Source of the DNA: Deltaproteobacteria bacterium
GTDB taxonomy: Bacteria > Desulfobacterota > RBG-13-43-22
DNA: 64,000 nt
Direction of reading: 5' to 3'
Assembly (NCBI GenBank): GCA_016208255.1
Contig: JACQYK010000065.1
Coordinates: 1-64,000 of the forward strand
Shown: piece after piece, positions 21,048 to 31,329 of the stretch
Numbering within the stretch: the first letter of the stretch is position 1
Layout: each line of letters opens with the position of its first letter
Notes under the pieces: generated by a model
Told to the model about the DNA's origin: nothing
Databases searched by the model: none
Seen by the model: only the letters and a program-made list of their open reading frames with translations
Program-made: the position numbers and the translations under genes

Positions 21048-21295
21048 TTGTTCGTCAAGATGTGCGTGATCAATTGGTAGCCTATCTCAACCATAAAACT
21101 ACCCTGGCGCAATTAGTGGATTGGGCAGAGAAGGTAATGAATGAAGAAACCCTTGATCCCCAGGATGCCCCTTCTTTACGTAATCTGATTGCGCGCCTTG
21201 GTGTCGCCGATGTAAAAAATTTTGGCTTGCTATGGGAAGATTGCTATGAGTTTCTATCTAGTCTTGGGTACCGAGTTGAGGTGAGGGCCGCGTAG
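21044..21295 (+). CDS. hypothetical protein, second of a coupled pair
   Basis: 83 aa, MIVRQDVRDQLVAYLNHKTTLAQLVDWAEKVMNEETL. Confidence 0.7.
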   Translation: MIVRQDVRDQLVAYLNHKTTLAQLVDWAEKVMNEETLDPQDAPSLRNLIARLGVADVKNFGLLWEDCYEFLSSLGYRVEVRAA

Positions 21296-21408
21296 ATAAA
21301 GACTTTTTAAAAGCTGATCATATAGGAATTTTCAGGCTTCGGGGTACCCCTTAGCAAATTATGAGAGCTTGTGCGAAAATAAGGTTTGGCAGGGTTTCCC
21401 CTTAAACT

Positions 21409-22032
21409 TCAAACCTTAAACCTTGGACCTAAAATTTTACTGTATTGCTCCACAATCTCCCCTCTCCTGAAACAATCCAACGAGTGATCGTTTACCAGCC
21501 CCGTAGCCTGCATATGCGCGTAACATATGGTGGGCCCTACAAATTTAAAACCTCTTCGCTTCAAATCTTTGCTCAAGGCATCCGACTCTTGGCTGGTGGC
21601 CGCGTAATCCGATAATTTTCGAATCTTATTGATTTTTGGTTTGCCTCCGACAAAACTCCAGATATATTTTGAGAAACTTCCATAGGCGGCCTGAACCTCA
21701 AGAAATTTTCGGGCGTTGTTTACCGTGGCTTCGATTTTCAGCCTGTTTCTGATGATCCCGGGGTCGATCAACAATTTTTCAATCCTCTTCTGATTGAATC
21801 GGGCCACCTTTTCCGGCTCGAAATTTTTAAAAGCCCGGCGGTAATGCTCTCGCCTTTTCAGAATCGTGTACCAGCTCAAGCCGGCCTGGGCGGATTCCAA
21901 AGATAAAAATTCAAAGATCAACCGGTCGTCATAAACCGGAACACCCCATTCCTGATCATGATATTCCACATATTCGACTTTACTCAAATCGACCCAGGGA
22001 CATCGTCTGATATTCTTTTCCCTATTAACCAT
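21409..22032 (-). CDS. tag: DNA-3-methyladenine glycosylase I
   Basis: RCPWVDLSKVEYVEYHDQEWGVPVYDDRLIFEFLSLESAQAGLSWYTIL...KFVGPTICYAHMQATGLVNDH. Confidence 0.95.
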   Translation of the reverse strand: MVNREKNIRRCPWVDLSKVEYVEYHDQEWGVPVYDDRLIFEFLSLESAQAGLSWYTILKRREHYRRAFKNFEPEKVARFNQKRIEKLLIDPGIIRNRLKIEATVNNARKFLEVQAAYGSFSKYIWSFVGGKPKINKIRKLSDYAATSQESDALSKDLKRRGFKFVGPTICYAHMQATGLVNDHSLDCFRRGEIVEQYSKILGPRFKV

Positions 22033-22034
22033 TG

Positions 22035-22787
22035 TTAAACCACCAGCCGGACAATATCACGACAGGTAACCAGGACGGAAAGAATTAAAAATAAGGCCAA
22101 CCCTATTAGATTAATGGCCTGGTGCGTTCTGATCCCAAGCGGCTTTCTTCTTACGGTTTCAATAAAAAGCATAAACAGCTGGCCGCCATCCAGACCCGGA
22201 AGGGGAAAGAGGTTCATAATACCCAGGCTCATGCTCAAAATCCCGGTAAAGAAAAGCAGATTCAAAAGACCTTTACTCGCCGCCTTCCCGGCCATCAGCG
22301 CTATACCCACCGGCCCTGAGAGGCCCTCCATCCCGCCAGACCCCGAGAGGAGGTTCAAGAAAAAAGCAACAGTACCCGACAGTATCTCCCAAAGGGTTTT
22401 TACACTGGCCGATAAGGCATCCAGGAAAGGGAGGTCTTGGCCGAAGACAAACACTGGAATAAAAACCAGGAAGGCAAAAACCACATTAAATAAAGACCCG
22501 GCCGAGATTATTAAGGCCCGGTTAACAGGTGACGCGGCAAACAGATCTTTCGCCTCATCCTCCTCATCTTTGTTAAATCTTACAAAACCCCCAAGGGGAA
22601 GCAACCTTAAAGTGAAAGCGGTCTCCTGGTGCCGAAAAAGCGTGCAGAGCCGCGGGCTGAAAGGAAAACCGATAGAGAACTCATAAACTTTAACCCCGGA
22701 TCTCCTGGCGAGGATAAAGTGGCCCAATTCATGAACCAGGACAACAGCGGTAAAAACAGAGATAAAGGCTACAAAAGAATTTATCAT
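22035..22787 (-). CDS. M50 family membrane metalloprotease without PDZ domain
   Basis: VLVHELGHFILARRSGVKV (HExxH), NLFPLPGLDGGQL; 250 aa with no PDZ insert. Confidence 0.9.
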   Translation of the reverse strand: MINSFVAFISVFTAVVLVHELGHFILARRSGVKVYEFSIGFPFSPRLCTLFRHQETAFTLRLLPLGGFVRFNKDEEDEAKDLFAASPVNRALIISAGSLFNVVFAFLVFIPVFVFGQDLPFLDALSASVKTLWEILSGTVAFFLNLLSGSGGMEGLSGPVGIALMAGKAASKGLLNLLFFTGILSMSLGIMNLFPLPGLDGGQLFMLFIETVRRKPLGIRTHQAINLIGLALFLILSVLVTCRDIVRLVV

Positions 22788-23041
22788 GTTTCTCCTTACT
22801 TTTAGGCGTTCATTCCAATTTGTCTTTTAAAAATTTTCCAATATCCTTAAATATCTCATTTTGAGATTTTTATTTTCTATCCCTTATTTCCTCATCAGGT
22901 TATGGGAAATCAGTTTCAAAATTCCAATCGTATTAAGCATATCTCATAACTTTTAGGATCTTGAAGAATGGCCTGTGGCTCAGGTATCCTTATAATATCG
23001 AAATAGGACAGGTGGCAAGTTGAAATTTGAATCTGACTCAT

Positions 23042-23686
23042 CTAAGATTTAACGGTCCTTATGATTTTGTTTCCAAATTTATCTTCAACGATATATTGCC
23101 CATCGGTATTGATGTTGCCAAAGTTGTTTTTCAGGTAATTTAAATACCCAAATTCTCCGAATCGGCCACCACTCATGCTTTTTATTGAAATCATTAATCG
23201 TAAAAATAACTGGCCGATTTTTTCATGGTTTGCATTGCGTTCCCATTTTTTTTTATTATCGAAATAAAGTTTTTCTAATTCCTGAAAAAAATTATCGGAA
23301 TGTCTTTCATCGGGAATTTGATTGTTAAAATGAAGCTGGTACATTTGTTTATAGGCTTCATATACGGTCTGATCGGTCAGGTTGATATTTCCCGATACAT
23401 ACTTTTTCCTAACGAAAATTTCAATTTCTCCGGCAACTAAGGCAACTCCGATATCATGAAAAATATCATCATGTTGTCCATGGGGAATATTTCCCATTAA
23501 GGAAGAAAATTCCTTTTCCTCTTCACGCTTTTTTTGAAAGGCAACCCCTTCAAGGTATCTACAATCGTCATTGCAGTCGATTTTTTTCAGCCTGTTCTCA
23601 GCGCAGCAAACCGGGCAAAGAAGGTTTTCCAAGGGGGAACAATATCTCTTCCCTTTTGTCGTTTTGCAGAACCAACATTTTGCCAT
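23042..23686 (-). CDS. hypothetical protein with N-terminal Cys-rich zinc-ribbon-like segment
   Basis: MAKCWFCKTTKGKRYCSPLENLLCPVCCAENRLKKIDCNDDCRYLEG. Confidence 0.7.
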   Translation of the reverse strand: MAKCWFCKTTKGKRYCSPLENLLCPVCCAENRLKKIDCNDDCRYLEGVAFQKKREEEKEFSSLMGNIPHGQHDDIFHDIGVALVAGEIEIFVRKKYVSGNINLTDQTVYEAYKQMYQLHFNNQIPDERHSDNFFQELEKLYFDNKKKWERNANHEKIGQLFLRLMISIKSMSGGRFGEFGYLNYLKNNFGNINTDGQYIVEDKFGNKIIRTVKS

Positions 23687-23961
23687 GGTAAAATTCTCCT
23701 AAAGTCACCTTTGTTAAACTTGCTTATTTGCTCCTCCTCACTCCGGAGATACTCTATCCGAGGCACCCTGCTATTTTATTTTTTTCCGGGTCAATAAATT
23801 AATAAGCTGTCCCCGGAATTCCAGAGGTCAATTCTTTCATCTTGATATTTCTTATATATCCATATTTCGACTTTCAAACCACCAATCTGACTATATTATG
23901 ATAGGTGACCTGAACTGAGAAAACCAAGTTATTTTTATGTCCAATTTGGTGAATGAGCAGG

Positions 23962-24309
23962 TTAAGCGCCTTCGCTATTAGATAAATATTTCTCTAAGGC
24001 ATCGGTAATAATTGAATTCATATTCATCCCTTTAGATTTTGCATATAACATGGCTCTTCGATGCAAATCAGGACCTGTTCGAACATTAAAACTTCCTTTA
24101 AATGATATTTCCGGCTCTTTACTCTCCTCTTTACATAATTCCAGATAATCATCAACTGCCTCTTTAAATGCTGTACGCAGGCTTTTTATGTCTGTTCCCT
24201 CATAACTAACAAGGCTTCGGATAAATTCAATCTTTCCATGAAATACCTGGTCTTCATCGCTATAATGAACCGATCCATAGTATCCCTTGTAGACCATCAT
24301 ATCTCTCAT
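23962..24309 (-). CDS. HicB family antitoxin
   Basis: YKGYYGSVHYSDEDQVFHGKIEFIRSLVSYEGTDIKSLRTAFKEAVDDYL plus C-terminal RHH. Confidence 0.9.
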   Translation of the reverse strand: MRDMMVYKGYYGSVHYSDEDQVFHGKIEFIRSLVSYEGTDIKSLRTAFKEAVDDYLELCKEESKEPEISFKGSFNVRTGPDLHRRAMLYAKSKGMNMNSIITDALEKYLSNSEGA

Positions 24310-24560
24310 ATCATTCCCTCTTTTTTAAAATATTCTAAGATATCATTAATCACATATTCTTTAATAATATTGTCGGGGTGAGGTTTGTGCAGTGTTATAG
24401 TCGGGGCTACAGGGTGCACAAATCTCATCCTTGATCCTCCGGTTTTCCCGGTTTTTCTCTGGGTGTTTCCCAAAATTTTTAGCAAGCTTGTCAGCTCATC
24501 CCATGTAAAATCCTTTGGCCTTCGCTGCAACCTTTCCAACAATTTTTCTTTTCGACTCAT
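24306..24560 (-). CDS. HicA family toxin
   Basis: FTWDELTSLLKILG...GSRMRFVHPVAPTITLHKPHPDNIIKEYVINDILEYFK. Confidence 0.88.
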   Translation of the reverse strand: MSRKEKLLERLQRRPKDFTWDELTSLLKILGNTQRKTGKTGGSRMRFVHPVAPTITLHKPHPDNIIKEYVINDILEYFKKEGMI

Positions 24561-24880
24561 TTGTCCCCTTTATTAACAGTATAACTAATCACTACCGGTA
24601 TTGCAACTAAATATAGTTACAAAAATGAGAATCTGGAGTGGGGATTTTTTTAAATAAAATGCTTAACGCAATGGCAGCCAGATGCCTGCCTCAAGAATGA
24701 TTTAAATTCGGAGGATAGCACACTAAAATTCGAGGGATATAATACCCAATAAAATTCTACCGCGACCCCCATGAACGGTAGAACCTATTTCATCGGGGTC
24801 GGCCAAGGGCAAGATGTCTCGGTAATCCTTGGAATCCAGTCAGCCTTAGGCTTCCGGGCTGTTTAAAGGTTAAGGTATGG

Positions 24881-25279
24881 TTATTTCTTGCCGAAAATCC
24901 TGCCCACAATCAGACCGGCGATGGTGAATTCCACTACCGACCCCAAAAACCAGGTCAAGGCCATATGATAGGGGATGGGCATGTAGGAATAGGATCCGTA
25001 GCCCATGGAGAGGCCCGCCCCGAGGCCGTAAATCAATCCAAAGAAGAAACCGGTTTTGACCCCCCGGTTGCCGACCAACAGGGCATAGAGGCAGACAAAG
25101 GCGATGGACACCAGAAAGACCACCACATACATGAGGCCCATTTTCATCTCGGCCATGGGCCGCCAGAGGTTGGGGGTCGCCTGATAACTGGCCCCCAGGA
25201 TCAGCTGGTGGATCACATAATCCAGGATACTCCAAACCACAAAGACAATGATCACGGAATAGATAATCTTCTTGCCCAT
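24881..25279 (-). CDS. membrane protein of unknown function (4 TM-like segments)
   Basis: 132 aa, hydrophobic stretches; SD upstream. Confidence 0.7.
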   Translation of the reverse strand: MGKKIIYSVIIVFVVWSILDYVIHQLILGASYQATPNLWRPMAEMKMGLMYVVVFLVSIAFVCLYALLVGNRGVKTGFFFGLIYGLGAGLSMGYGSYSYMPIPYHMALTWFLGSVVEFTIAGLIVGRIFGKK

Positions 25280-25843
25280 AATCCCTCCTTGGTATTGTTT
25301 AATGGTTTACTCCTGATATCTCATTTATCATTTATTGCCTCTCCCCGGCCAAGGGTCCGATAATTGGGGGTATCGGGCCATCTCGGCGCCTTTGGAGGCG
25401 GTAGTATCGATACCGGCCAGGCGGCAGACGAAGACTCTCACGTGTCACCCATGTTGCCGGAGAACTCTGATCCGTCGGAGTAGGAGGAAAGTTTATCGTT
25501 CATAGTCCCCCCGGTTGGATAAAGAATTTTATTGCTTGAGTATAACACAAGGGAAAGACAGGATCAAATCCGATCTTTAACGAGAAATGCAGAAGGGTTG
25601 CCGACGAAAAGGTGGGGGGGAGATTGACGGGTTACACGCATGGCCTGAGCCAGTTACCCCCCCCGGTAGCGATCTCGGATTTCTTTTAGCTGGGCCCTGA
25701 TGGACTCAAATCCCTCCTTCTCAGAGAGCAGCTTTTCCCTATGCCGGCGGTTTCCTTCTCGGGTGCTGAGAAGTGAATACCAGTCCGCTTTCCTCCAATC
25801 TGGCCGACGACTTGCAGATGACGCATTCAAGCCCTTCGGCTCC

Positions 25844-26977
25844 TCAGGGGTGCAGGACGCAACTACCGATAACTTGACCGCTCCATTTGGCTTTCATCGC
25901 CTTCTTGTATTCAGGTAAGGGAAAAACATGTGAAATGTGGGGCTTGATTCGTCCTTCAGCCACCCAGCGCATGATCTGATTGAAACGTGGCGGGCGGATA
26001 GCCGGGTTATTGATCGTGGAAATAACCATCGGACATCCCAGAACGTCCAGCCCCTTCATCATGATCAAGTTGGTAGGCAGCTGATTGGCATTAGGTGCCC
26101 CACGCTGTCCCCGCCCTTTGGCCACAAAGGGGGTAGACGCCCAACCGACAATCAGAAAGCGGGCTCCGAAGGAAACACAGCGCAGACTCTCCATCGAAAC
26201 TTCCCCGCCGACTCCGTCATAAACCACATCAACCCCGCGCCCGCCGGTTAGCCCTTTGACCTCATCGCGAAACCGGCGCACCCCGGATTCACCTTCTGCG
26301 TTTTTACAGTTAATGACCTGGTCAGCCCCCTGGGCTTTGACAACGGCCAGCTTTTCCCCGGAACGGCCGGTGGCAATAACGGTGGCTCCCACGATTTTGG
26401 CGATGTGGACGGCGGCCAGCCCGGTGGAGCCGGAAGCTCCGTTGATTAAGACCGTTTCCCCTTCCTTTAAACGACCACGGGTAATCAAACAATGGTAAGC
26501 GGTTTCATAACTGCTGAGCAGGCAGCAGGCCTGGTCAAATGAAAAACCTTCGGGAATCCGATATAGGGCCCTATCCGGCACCACCGCATAGGAGGCGAAC
26601 CCACCCTGGTCCTGATAGGTCCCACCTGACCTGGGACCGGCCTGGAGCCCATCCACTAAAACGCGGTCCCCAACCGCAATCTTTTCGGCGGGAACAGCGC
26701 TACCGGTCTCTAACACAAGCCCGCTGTATTCCATTCCCGGCGTATAGGGTGGATGGGGCATGTGCTGGTATTGCCCGCTGGTCATCAGCAGGTCCACCCA
26801 TCCCACCGATACGCTCTTGATCGAGATGATCACTTCATGGCCTTTGAGCGTCACGGGGTCAGGTGGGGCCATATCCTGGATGGACATATACTTTTCAATG
26901 GCCTCAACCGGGTTCTCGGCGAACTCCGCCACCACCACTTTTTTCCCGGGTTTCATTTCTGTGGCTGACATCGACAC
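25844..26977 (-). CDS. MDR-family NADPH:quinone oxidoreductase-like
   Basis: GMEYSGLVLETG...VLINGASGSTGLAAVHIAKIVGATVIATGRS...DVVYDGVGG. Confidence 0.93.
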   Translation of the reverse strand: MSMSATEMKPGKKVVVAEFAENPVEAIEKYMSIQDMAPPDPVTLKGHEVIISIKSVSVGWVDLLMTSGQYQHMPHPPYTPGMEYSGLVLETGSAVPAEKIAVGDRVLVDGLQAGPRSGGTYQDQGGFASYAVVPDRALYRIPEGFSFDQACCLLSSYETAYHCLITRGRLKEGETVLINGASGSTGLAAVHIAKIVGATVIATGRSGEKLAVVKAQGADQVINCKNAEGESGVRRFRDEVKGLTGGRGVDVVYDGVGGEVSMESLRCVSFGARFLIVGWASTPFVAKGRGQRGAPNANQLPTNLIMMKGLDVLGCPMVISTINNPAIRPPRFNQIMRWVAEGRIKPHISHVFPLPEYKKAMKAKWSGQVIGSCVLHP

Positions 26978-26993
26978 CTTTCATCTTTCATCA

Positions 26994-27845
26994 TTATTCT
27001 AAAAAAGAGTTAGGGGGGCCATCATTCAAAAGCCTTCGGGCCAATTGGAGCCTTTGGATCTCCGATGTCCCTTCACCGATCCTGGAGGCTCTGGCTTTTC
27101 TGTATATCCCTTCAATGGGACATTCCTTCATATATCCCATGCCCCCATGGATTTGGAGGGCCTTATCCGCAGCCCTGCATAGCATCTCCGAGGAATGGAG
27201 TTTGACCATCCCCGACTCCCGGATCTGATATTGGGCAATAAGTTTACCAAACTGAACTCTTTGCTTGGCATAATCGAGGGCCAATTGCAGGCATTTGTCC
27301 GCCATCCCTATAAAAAAGGCTGCCAGACGCAAACGCCCTTCCCCCACCCGCTTCAGGGCCAGAAGCAAACCTTCGTCGACTTTTCCAAGAACATTTCCCG
27401 CGGGAACCCGACAGTCCTCAAAAATCAACTCACCCAACCGGTCCCCTCCACCCATGTTTTTATGAATCCCTCCCAGGGAAAAGCCGGGGGTACCCTTGTC
27501 CACCAGGAAGCAGGTAATTCCCCTATTAACCTTGTCGGTTACAGCGAATACAATAACAAAGTCTGCATAAGGGGCGTTGGAAATAAAGTGTTTTCTTCCG
27601 TTAAGAATAAAAACGTCGCCATCCTGAACAGCCCTTGTTTCAATGGACCTCGCATCCGAGCCGACATTGGGCTCGGTCAGGGCAAAACAGGAGAGTTTCT
27701 CGGCTCTAAGGGCGGGACACAGGTATTTCTCTTTTTGTTCTCCCTCACAGGCCAGAAGGATATGGGACATTGCACCAGCCTCTCCAAATATAGCATCAGC
27801 GAGCTCATACCCGGATCTCCTGATCTCTTCTCTTAACAAAGTCAT
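26994..27845 (-). CDS. acyl-CoA dehydrogenase, apparently 5'-truncated with internal deletion
   Basis: CFALTEPNVGSDARS, ALQIHGGMGYMKECPIEGIYRKAR, EGTSEIQRL; 283 aa; lacks N-terminal helical domain and ~40 aa after YAKQRVQFGKLIAQYQ. Confidence 0.8.
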   Translation of the reverse strand: MTLLREEIRRSGYELADAIFGEAGAMSHILLACEGEQKEKYLCPALRAEKLSCFALTEPNVGSDARSIETRAVQDGDVFILNGRKHFISNAPYADFVIVFAVTDKVNRGITCFLVDKGTPGFSLGGIHKNMGGGDRLGELIFEDCRVPAGNVLGKVDEGLLLALKRVGEGRLRLAAFFIGMADKCLQLALDYAKQRVQFGKLIAQYQIRESGMVKLHSSEMLCRAADKALQIHGGMGYMKECPIEGIYRKARASRIGEGTSEIQRLQLARRLLNDGPPNSFLE

Positions 27846-27957
27846 CCCAAGGTTACTCCCTACACCCTGAGTTTAAACTGACTGCTCATGCCGAAGGTCA
27901 ACATCCTGTTAAAGGAATCTCTCCGGGCAAAGTAAATCCGGTTAGTATCTCAGATTT

Positions 27958-29508
27958 TTACCCTTGGATCCCTTTTACGCTTTGATCCTGTTTGAACTGT
28001 TCTTGCAATAAACGTTTTAGGATTTTACCGGTATGGTTACGGGGAAAAGACTGAACCGTTTTTAGGAGTTTGGGAATCTTATAACCGGCGATTTTATCCC
28101 GGCAGTAGGACTTGACCTCATCCAGAGACAAGAGTTTCCCTTCTTTCAAAATTACGACAGCGGTCACTATTTCTCCCCAGCCATCGATATCCGGTAAACC
28201 GATCACGACCAGGTCTTCGATTGCTGGCCGGGATCTCAATACATCTTCCACCTCACGGGAGTATACATTTTCACCACCGGTTTTGATCAATTCCTTTTTT
28301 CGATCGACAAAATAGAGCCATCCTTCTTCATCCATTTTGCCGAGGTCCCCGGTATGGAGCCAGTCGCCGGTATACAGAGCGGCACTGGCGGTCTCGTTTT
28401 TCCAGTAACCGGGTATACAGGTTTTCGAGCGTATCATGATCTCCCCGATTCTTCCACCCGGCAGGGACCGGTTCTGTTCATCCCAGATTTGCAAGTCGAT
28501 CCCCTCCATGGGTTTGCCGCATGAATCTGGGCGGGTAAAGTAATCCTGATCGGTGATTATAGTCACCGGCCCGGTGGTCTCTGTTTGGCCGTAGACCCCC
28601 ATGTAACTACAACCAAATTTCGTGCAGAAGGCGCGCATACGCTGCGCATGAACCGGGCCGGCGCCGCCGGCCCCAATCACAAAGCGTAGAGAAGGAAAGG
28701 TCAACTTCTCCCGGTCGGCTATTTCGGTCAGAAGTGTATCATAAGGCGGCACCAGCATAGTGATGGAGACGTTTTTGCGGATCAAATAGTAAACCAGTGA
28801 TTCCGGGTCGAATTTTGTAGCCACCAGGTTGGCACCACCTCCCTGCATAGTTGCCCGGGTGCGGATCAGGCCAGCCTGATGAAAGTAGGGCATAAAAGCT
28901 AGATAGACATCCTGGGGATTGGTTCTCAATACCTCGGCTGTCAGACGGTCGATCATGACAGATCCTTCATGGGTCTGTAAGCCGCCCTTGGGCTTTCCGG
29001 TCGTTCCACTGGTATAGATCAAAAGTACGGGGTCCTGAGGGGATAACCGGGGCTCGGCCACAACCTCTTGTCCCGCGGCCGCCAGTTCATCGGTTGCATA
29101 ATCCGCCGCTTTTCGGTCACCGATAGCGATGGTGAACTTCAGGGATGGACAAGAGGCCGAGAGATCGGCGAGCAAGGTCTGATAGCTTCCATCTATAATC
29201 AGCGCTGAGGCTTCGGCGTTGTTGATGACCCAAGAAAGTTCGTTCAAGGTGTGACGAATATTGAGGACCAGCAGGATGACCCCGATTTTTGCACTGGCAT
29301 AGTGCCAGGCAATGTAGTCAGTACAATTGCCCGACAGGATGGCGATACGATCCCCCTGGCCAATTCCCAGTCGCGATAGAGCCCCGGCCAGGTGCTCTAT
29401 GCGCGCACACAACTGGTCAAACGTGGTCTCCCGATCTATAGAGTCAAAAGCGGTCCGACTTCCGTAGTGCCGCACCGTATCATAGAGAACATCCTGCAGC
29501 AGATCCAT
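27958..29508 (-). CDS. AMP-forming acyl-CoA synthetase
   Basis: LIYTSGTTGKPKGG, GVYGQTETTG, KTGGENVYSREVED, HTGKILKR. Confidence 0.95.
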   Translation of the reverse strand: MDLLQDVLYDTVRHYGSRTAFDSIDRETTFDQLCARIEHLAGALSRLGIGQGDRIAILSGNCTDYIAWHYASAKIGVILLVLNIRHTLNELSWVINNAEASALIIDGSYQTLLADLSASCPSLKFTIAIGDRKAADYATDELAAAGQEVVAEPRLSPQDPVLLIYTSGTTGKPKGGLQTHEGSVMIDRLTAEVLRTNPQDVYLAFMPYFHQAGLIRTRATMQGGGANLVATKFDPESLVYYLIRKNVSITMLVPPYDTLLTEIADREKLTFPSLRFVIGAGGAGPVHAQRMRAFCTKFGCSYMGVYGQTETTGPVTIITDQDYFTRPDSCGKPMEGIDLQIWDEQNRSLPGGRIGEIMIRSKTCIPGYWKNETASAALYTGDWLHTGDLGKMDEEGWLYFVDRKKELIKTGGENVYSREVEDVLRSRPAIEDLVVIGLPDIDGWGEIVTAVVILKEGKLLSLDEVKSYCRDKIAGYKIPKLLKTVQSFPRNHTGKILKRLLQEQFKQDQSVKGIQG

Positions 29509-29650
29509 TTTTTATCTCCAGAAGGCCGGTTGCTGTCATCGTTAACCGGTTTTGTGACTAATCCGTTGTGGCCTTAAAAACGGAGTCGCAAACGGGGTTA
29601 GGTCTAACAAATTACCACGCGATTGAATTTGTCCACCCCAAAAGGACATA

Positions 29651-31216
29651 TCAAATCTTCCGTTCCCTGCCCTCCCAATATTTTTCCCGCAATTCCTGTT
29701 TGAGGATTTTTCCAGTCAGCGTTCGCGGGATCTCCTTGACAAACTCCACTTTTTTAGCTTTTTTGTAATCAGCCAGATGGGCCTTCATGAAAGCGATAAG
29801 CTCTTCCTCGATAGCCGTGCAGCCCGTTTTCAAGACCACTAAAGCGCAGACCGCTTCTCCCCACACTTCATCGGGGATACCCACCACCGCGGCATCCATG
29901 ACAGCGGGATGTTCCATCAAGACGCTTTCCAGTTCAAAGGGATAGATGTTAAAACCGCCGCTGATGATCATATCCTTTTTTCGATCCTTGAGGTAGATAT
30001 AGCCGTCCGCGTCTACCGTGCAGAGATCTCCGGTATAGAATCGACCGTCAATTAGCGTGTGCCGGGTCTCTTCCGGCAGTTTCCAATAGCCGGTCATGAC
30101 CATATCGCTACGGGTGGTTAACTCTCCAATTTCACCGGATTTAACCTCTTGTCCGACCTCGTTCAGCACCTTTACGTCCACTCCGGGAAACGGTTTTCCG
30201 CAGGAATAAAGTCTGTTGGACCCCTCCAGACCATCGGGGTTGATATGATCCTCGATATCGAGGAAAGTCAGTGCGCCGGCTTCAGAACAACCGTAATCCT
30301 GCATGAAAATTGGTCCGAAACGCTTGATCCCCCGCTTAACCAGCTCCGGGGTCATGGGGGAACCGCCATAGGTGATGCATTTCAGGCTTTTTAAATCAAA
30401 CTGGTCCAGTTCGGGGGCGTTAAGGAGAAAGTTAAGAATTACCGGAACAATATGGCAGTCGGTAATTCTGTGAGTGTCGATTAAACGCATCATCTCGACT
30501 ACATCAAAGCGCTCCATGATGACTGTCAAGGCACCAATCCACTGGTACATCAGATCAAAGGCGACACCGGCGAATGAATAGGAGGGCAACATCTGCAAGG
30601 CCCGGGTCCCCTCCTGAAAAAGCCCTTTTTCCCGGATTTCGGCATGACAGATGTCGATGATACTGGAGGCCGTGCTTTGCGTATGTACCGCTCCTTTCGG
30701 CAGACCTGTTGTCCCGCTGGTATACTGCAGCCAGAGAATGTGGTCCCTTGTCAACTGGACTTTTGGCTCCTCCGTTGAATACCGCTCGGGGAAGTCCCCC
30801 AGATATTGGTAGCCTTCCAGTCGTTGGTCCAGGCAAAAAAAATGATCTATGCCGGTCAGCTGTCGCCTGATCTCTTCAACCACCGGCTCAAAGGCGGCCG
30901 AGATTACCAACGCTTTAGCTTCGGAATTGTTGATGATATAAACCAGTTCTCTGGGCTTCAACCTGGTATTGACAGGAACCAAGCCCAAACCCGCCTTACC
31001 CGCCGTCCAAAACATCTCGCGGTAGTAATGGCAGTTTCCACAAAGCAGGGCGATCCTGTCCCCCGTTAACAGCCCCAGATCTGCCAATCCATTGGCCAAA
31101 GCGTTTGATTGCTGCCCGAGTTCGGCAAAAGTCACCTCACCCTGGCTGGCGCAGATGGTGCCAACCCGATCCCCGTACTTCTCCACCATGAGGTTGATTT
31201 TATCGCGATATATCAT
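29651..31216 (-). CDS. AMP-forming acyl-CoA synthetase
   Basis: LQYTSGTTGLPKGAV, DYGCSEAG, SGGFNIYPFELE, LTGKILKQ. Confidence 0.95.
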   Translation of the reverse strand: MIYRDKINLMVEKYGDRVGTICASQGEVTFAELGQQSNALANGLADLGLLTGDRIALLCGNCHYYREMFWTAGKAGLGLVPVNTRLKPRELVYIINNSEAKALVISAAFEPVVEEIRRQLTGIDHFFCLDQRLEGYQYLGDFPERYSTEEPKVQLTRDHILWLQYTSGTTGLPKGAVHTQSTASSIIDICHAEIREKGLFQEGTRALQMLPSYSFAGVAFDLMYQWIGALTVIMERFDVVEMMRLIDTHRITDCHIVPVILNFLLNAPELDQFDLKSLKCITYGGSPMTPELVKRGIKRFGPIFMQDYGCSEAGALTFLDIEDHINPDGLEGSNRLYSCGKPFPGVDVKVLNEVGQEVKSGEIGELTTRSDMVMTGYWKLPEETRHTLIDGRFYTGDLCTVDADGYIYLKDRKKDMIISGGFNIYPFELESVLMEHPAVMDAAVVGIPDEVWGEAVCALVVLKTGCTAIEEELIAFMKAHLADYKKAKKVEFVKEIPRTLTGKILKQELREKYWEGRERKI

Positions 31217-31329
31217 AGTTCTCTCCTTCCCGAATGATTTCAGTGGGCTGGAAAGTTATTTGACCGTTAACGCTGCTGCCCCGAAATATAATCCATGGGA
31301 AAAAAGGCCTTCGCATGTACATCTTCATC

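Noticed and set aside
25660-25840. Minus-strand peptide DWYSLLSTREGNRRHREKLLSEKEGFESIRAQLKEIRDRYRGG
   Set aside because: Short conserved-looking fragment with no start or recognised family; probably a gene relic but not supportable as a feature.
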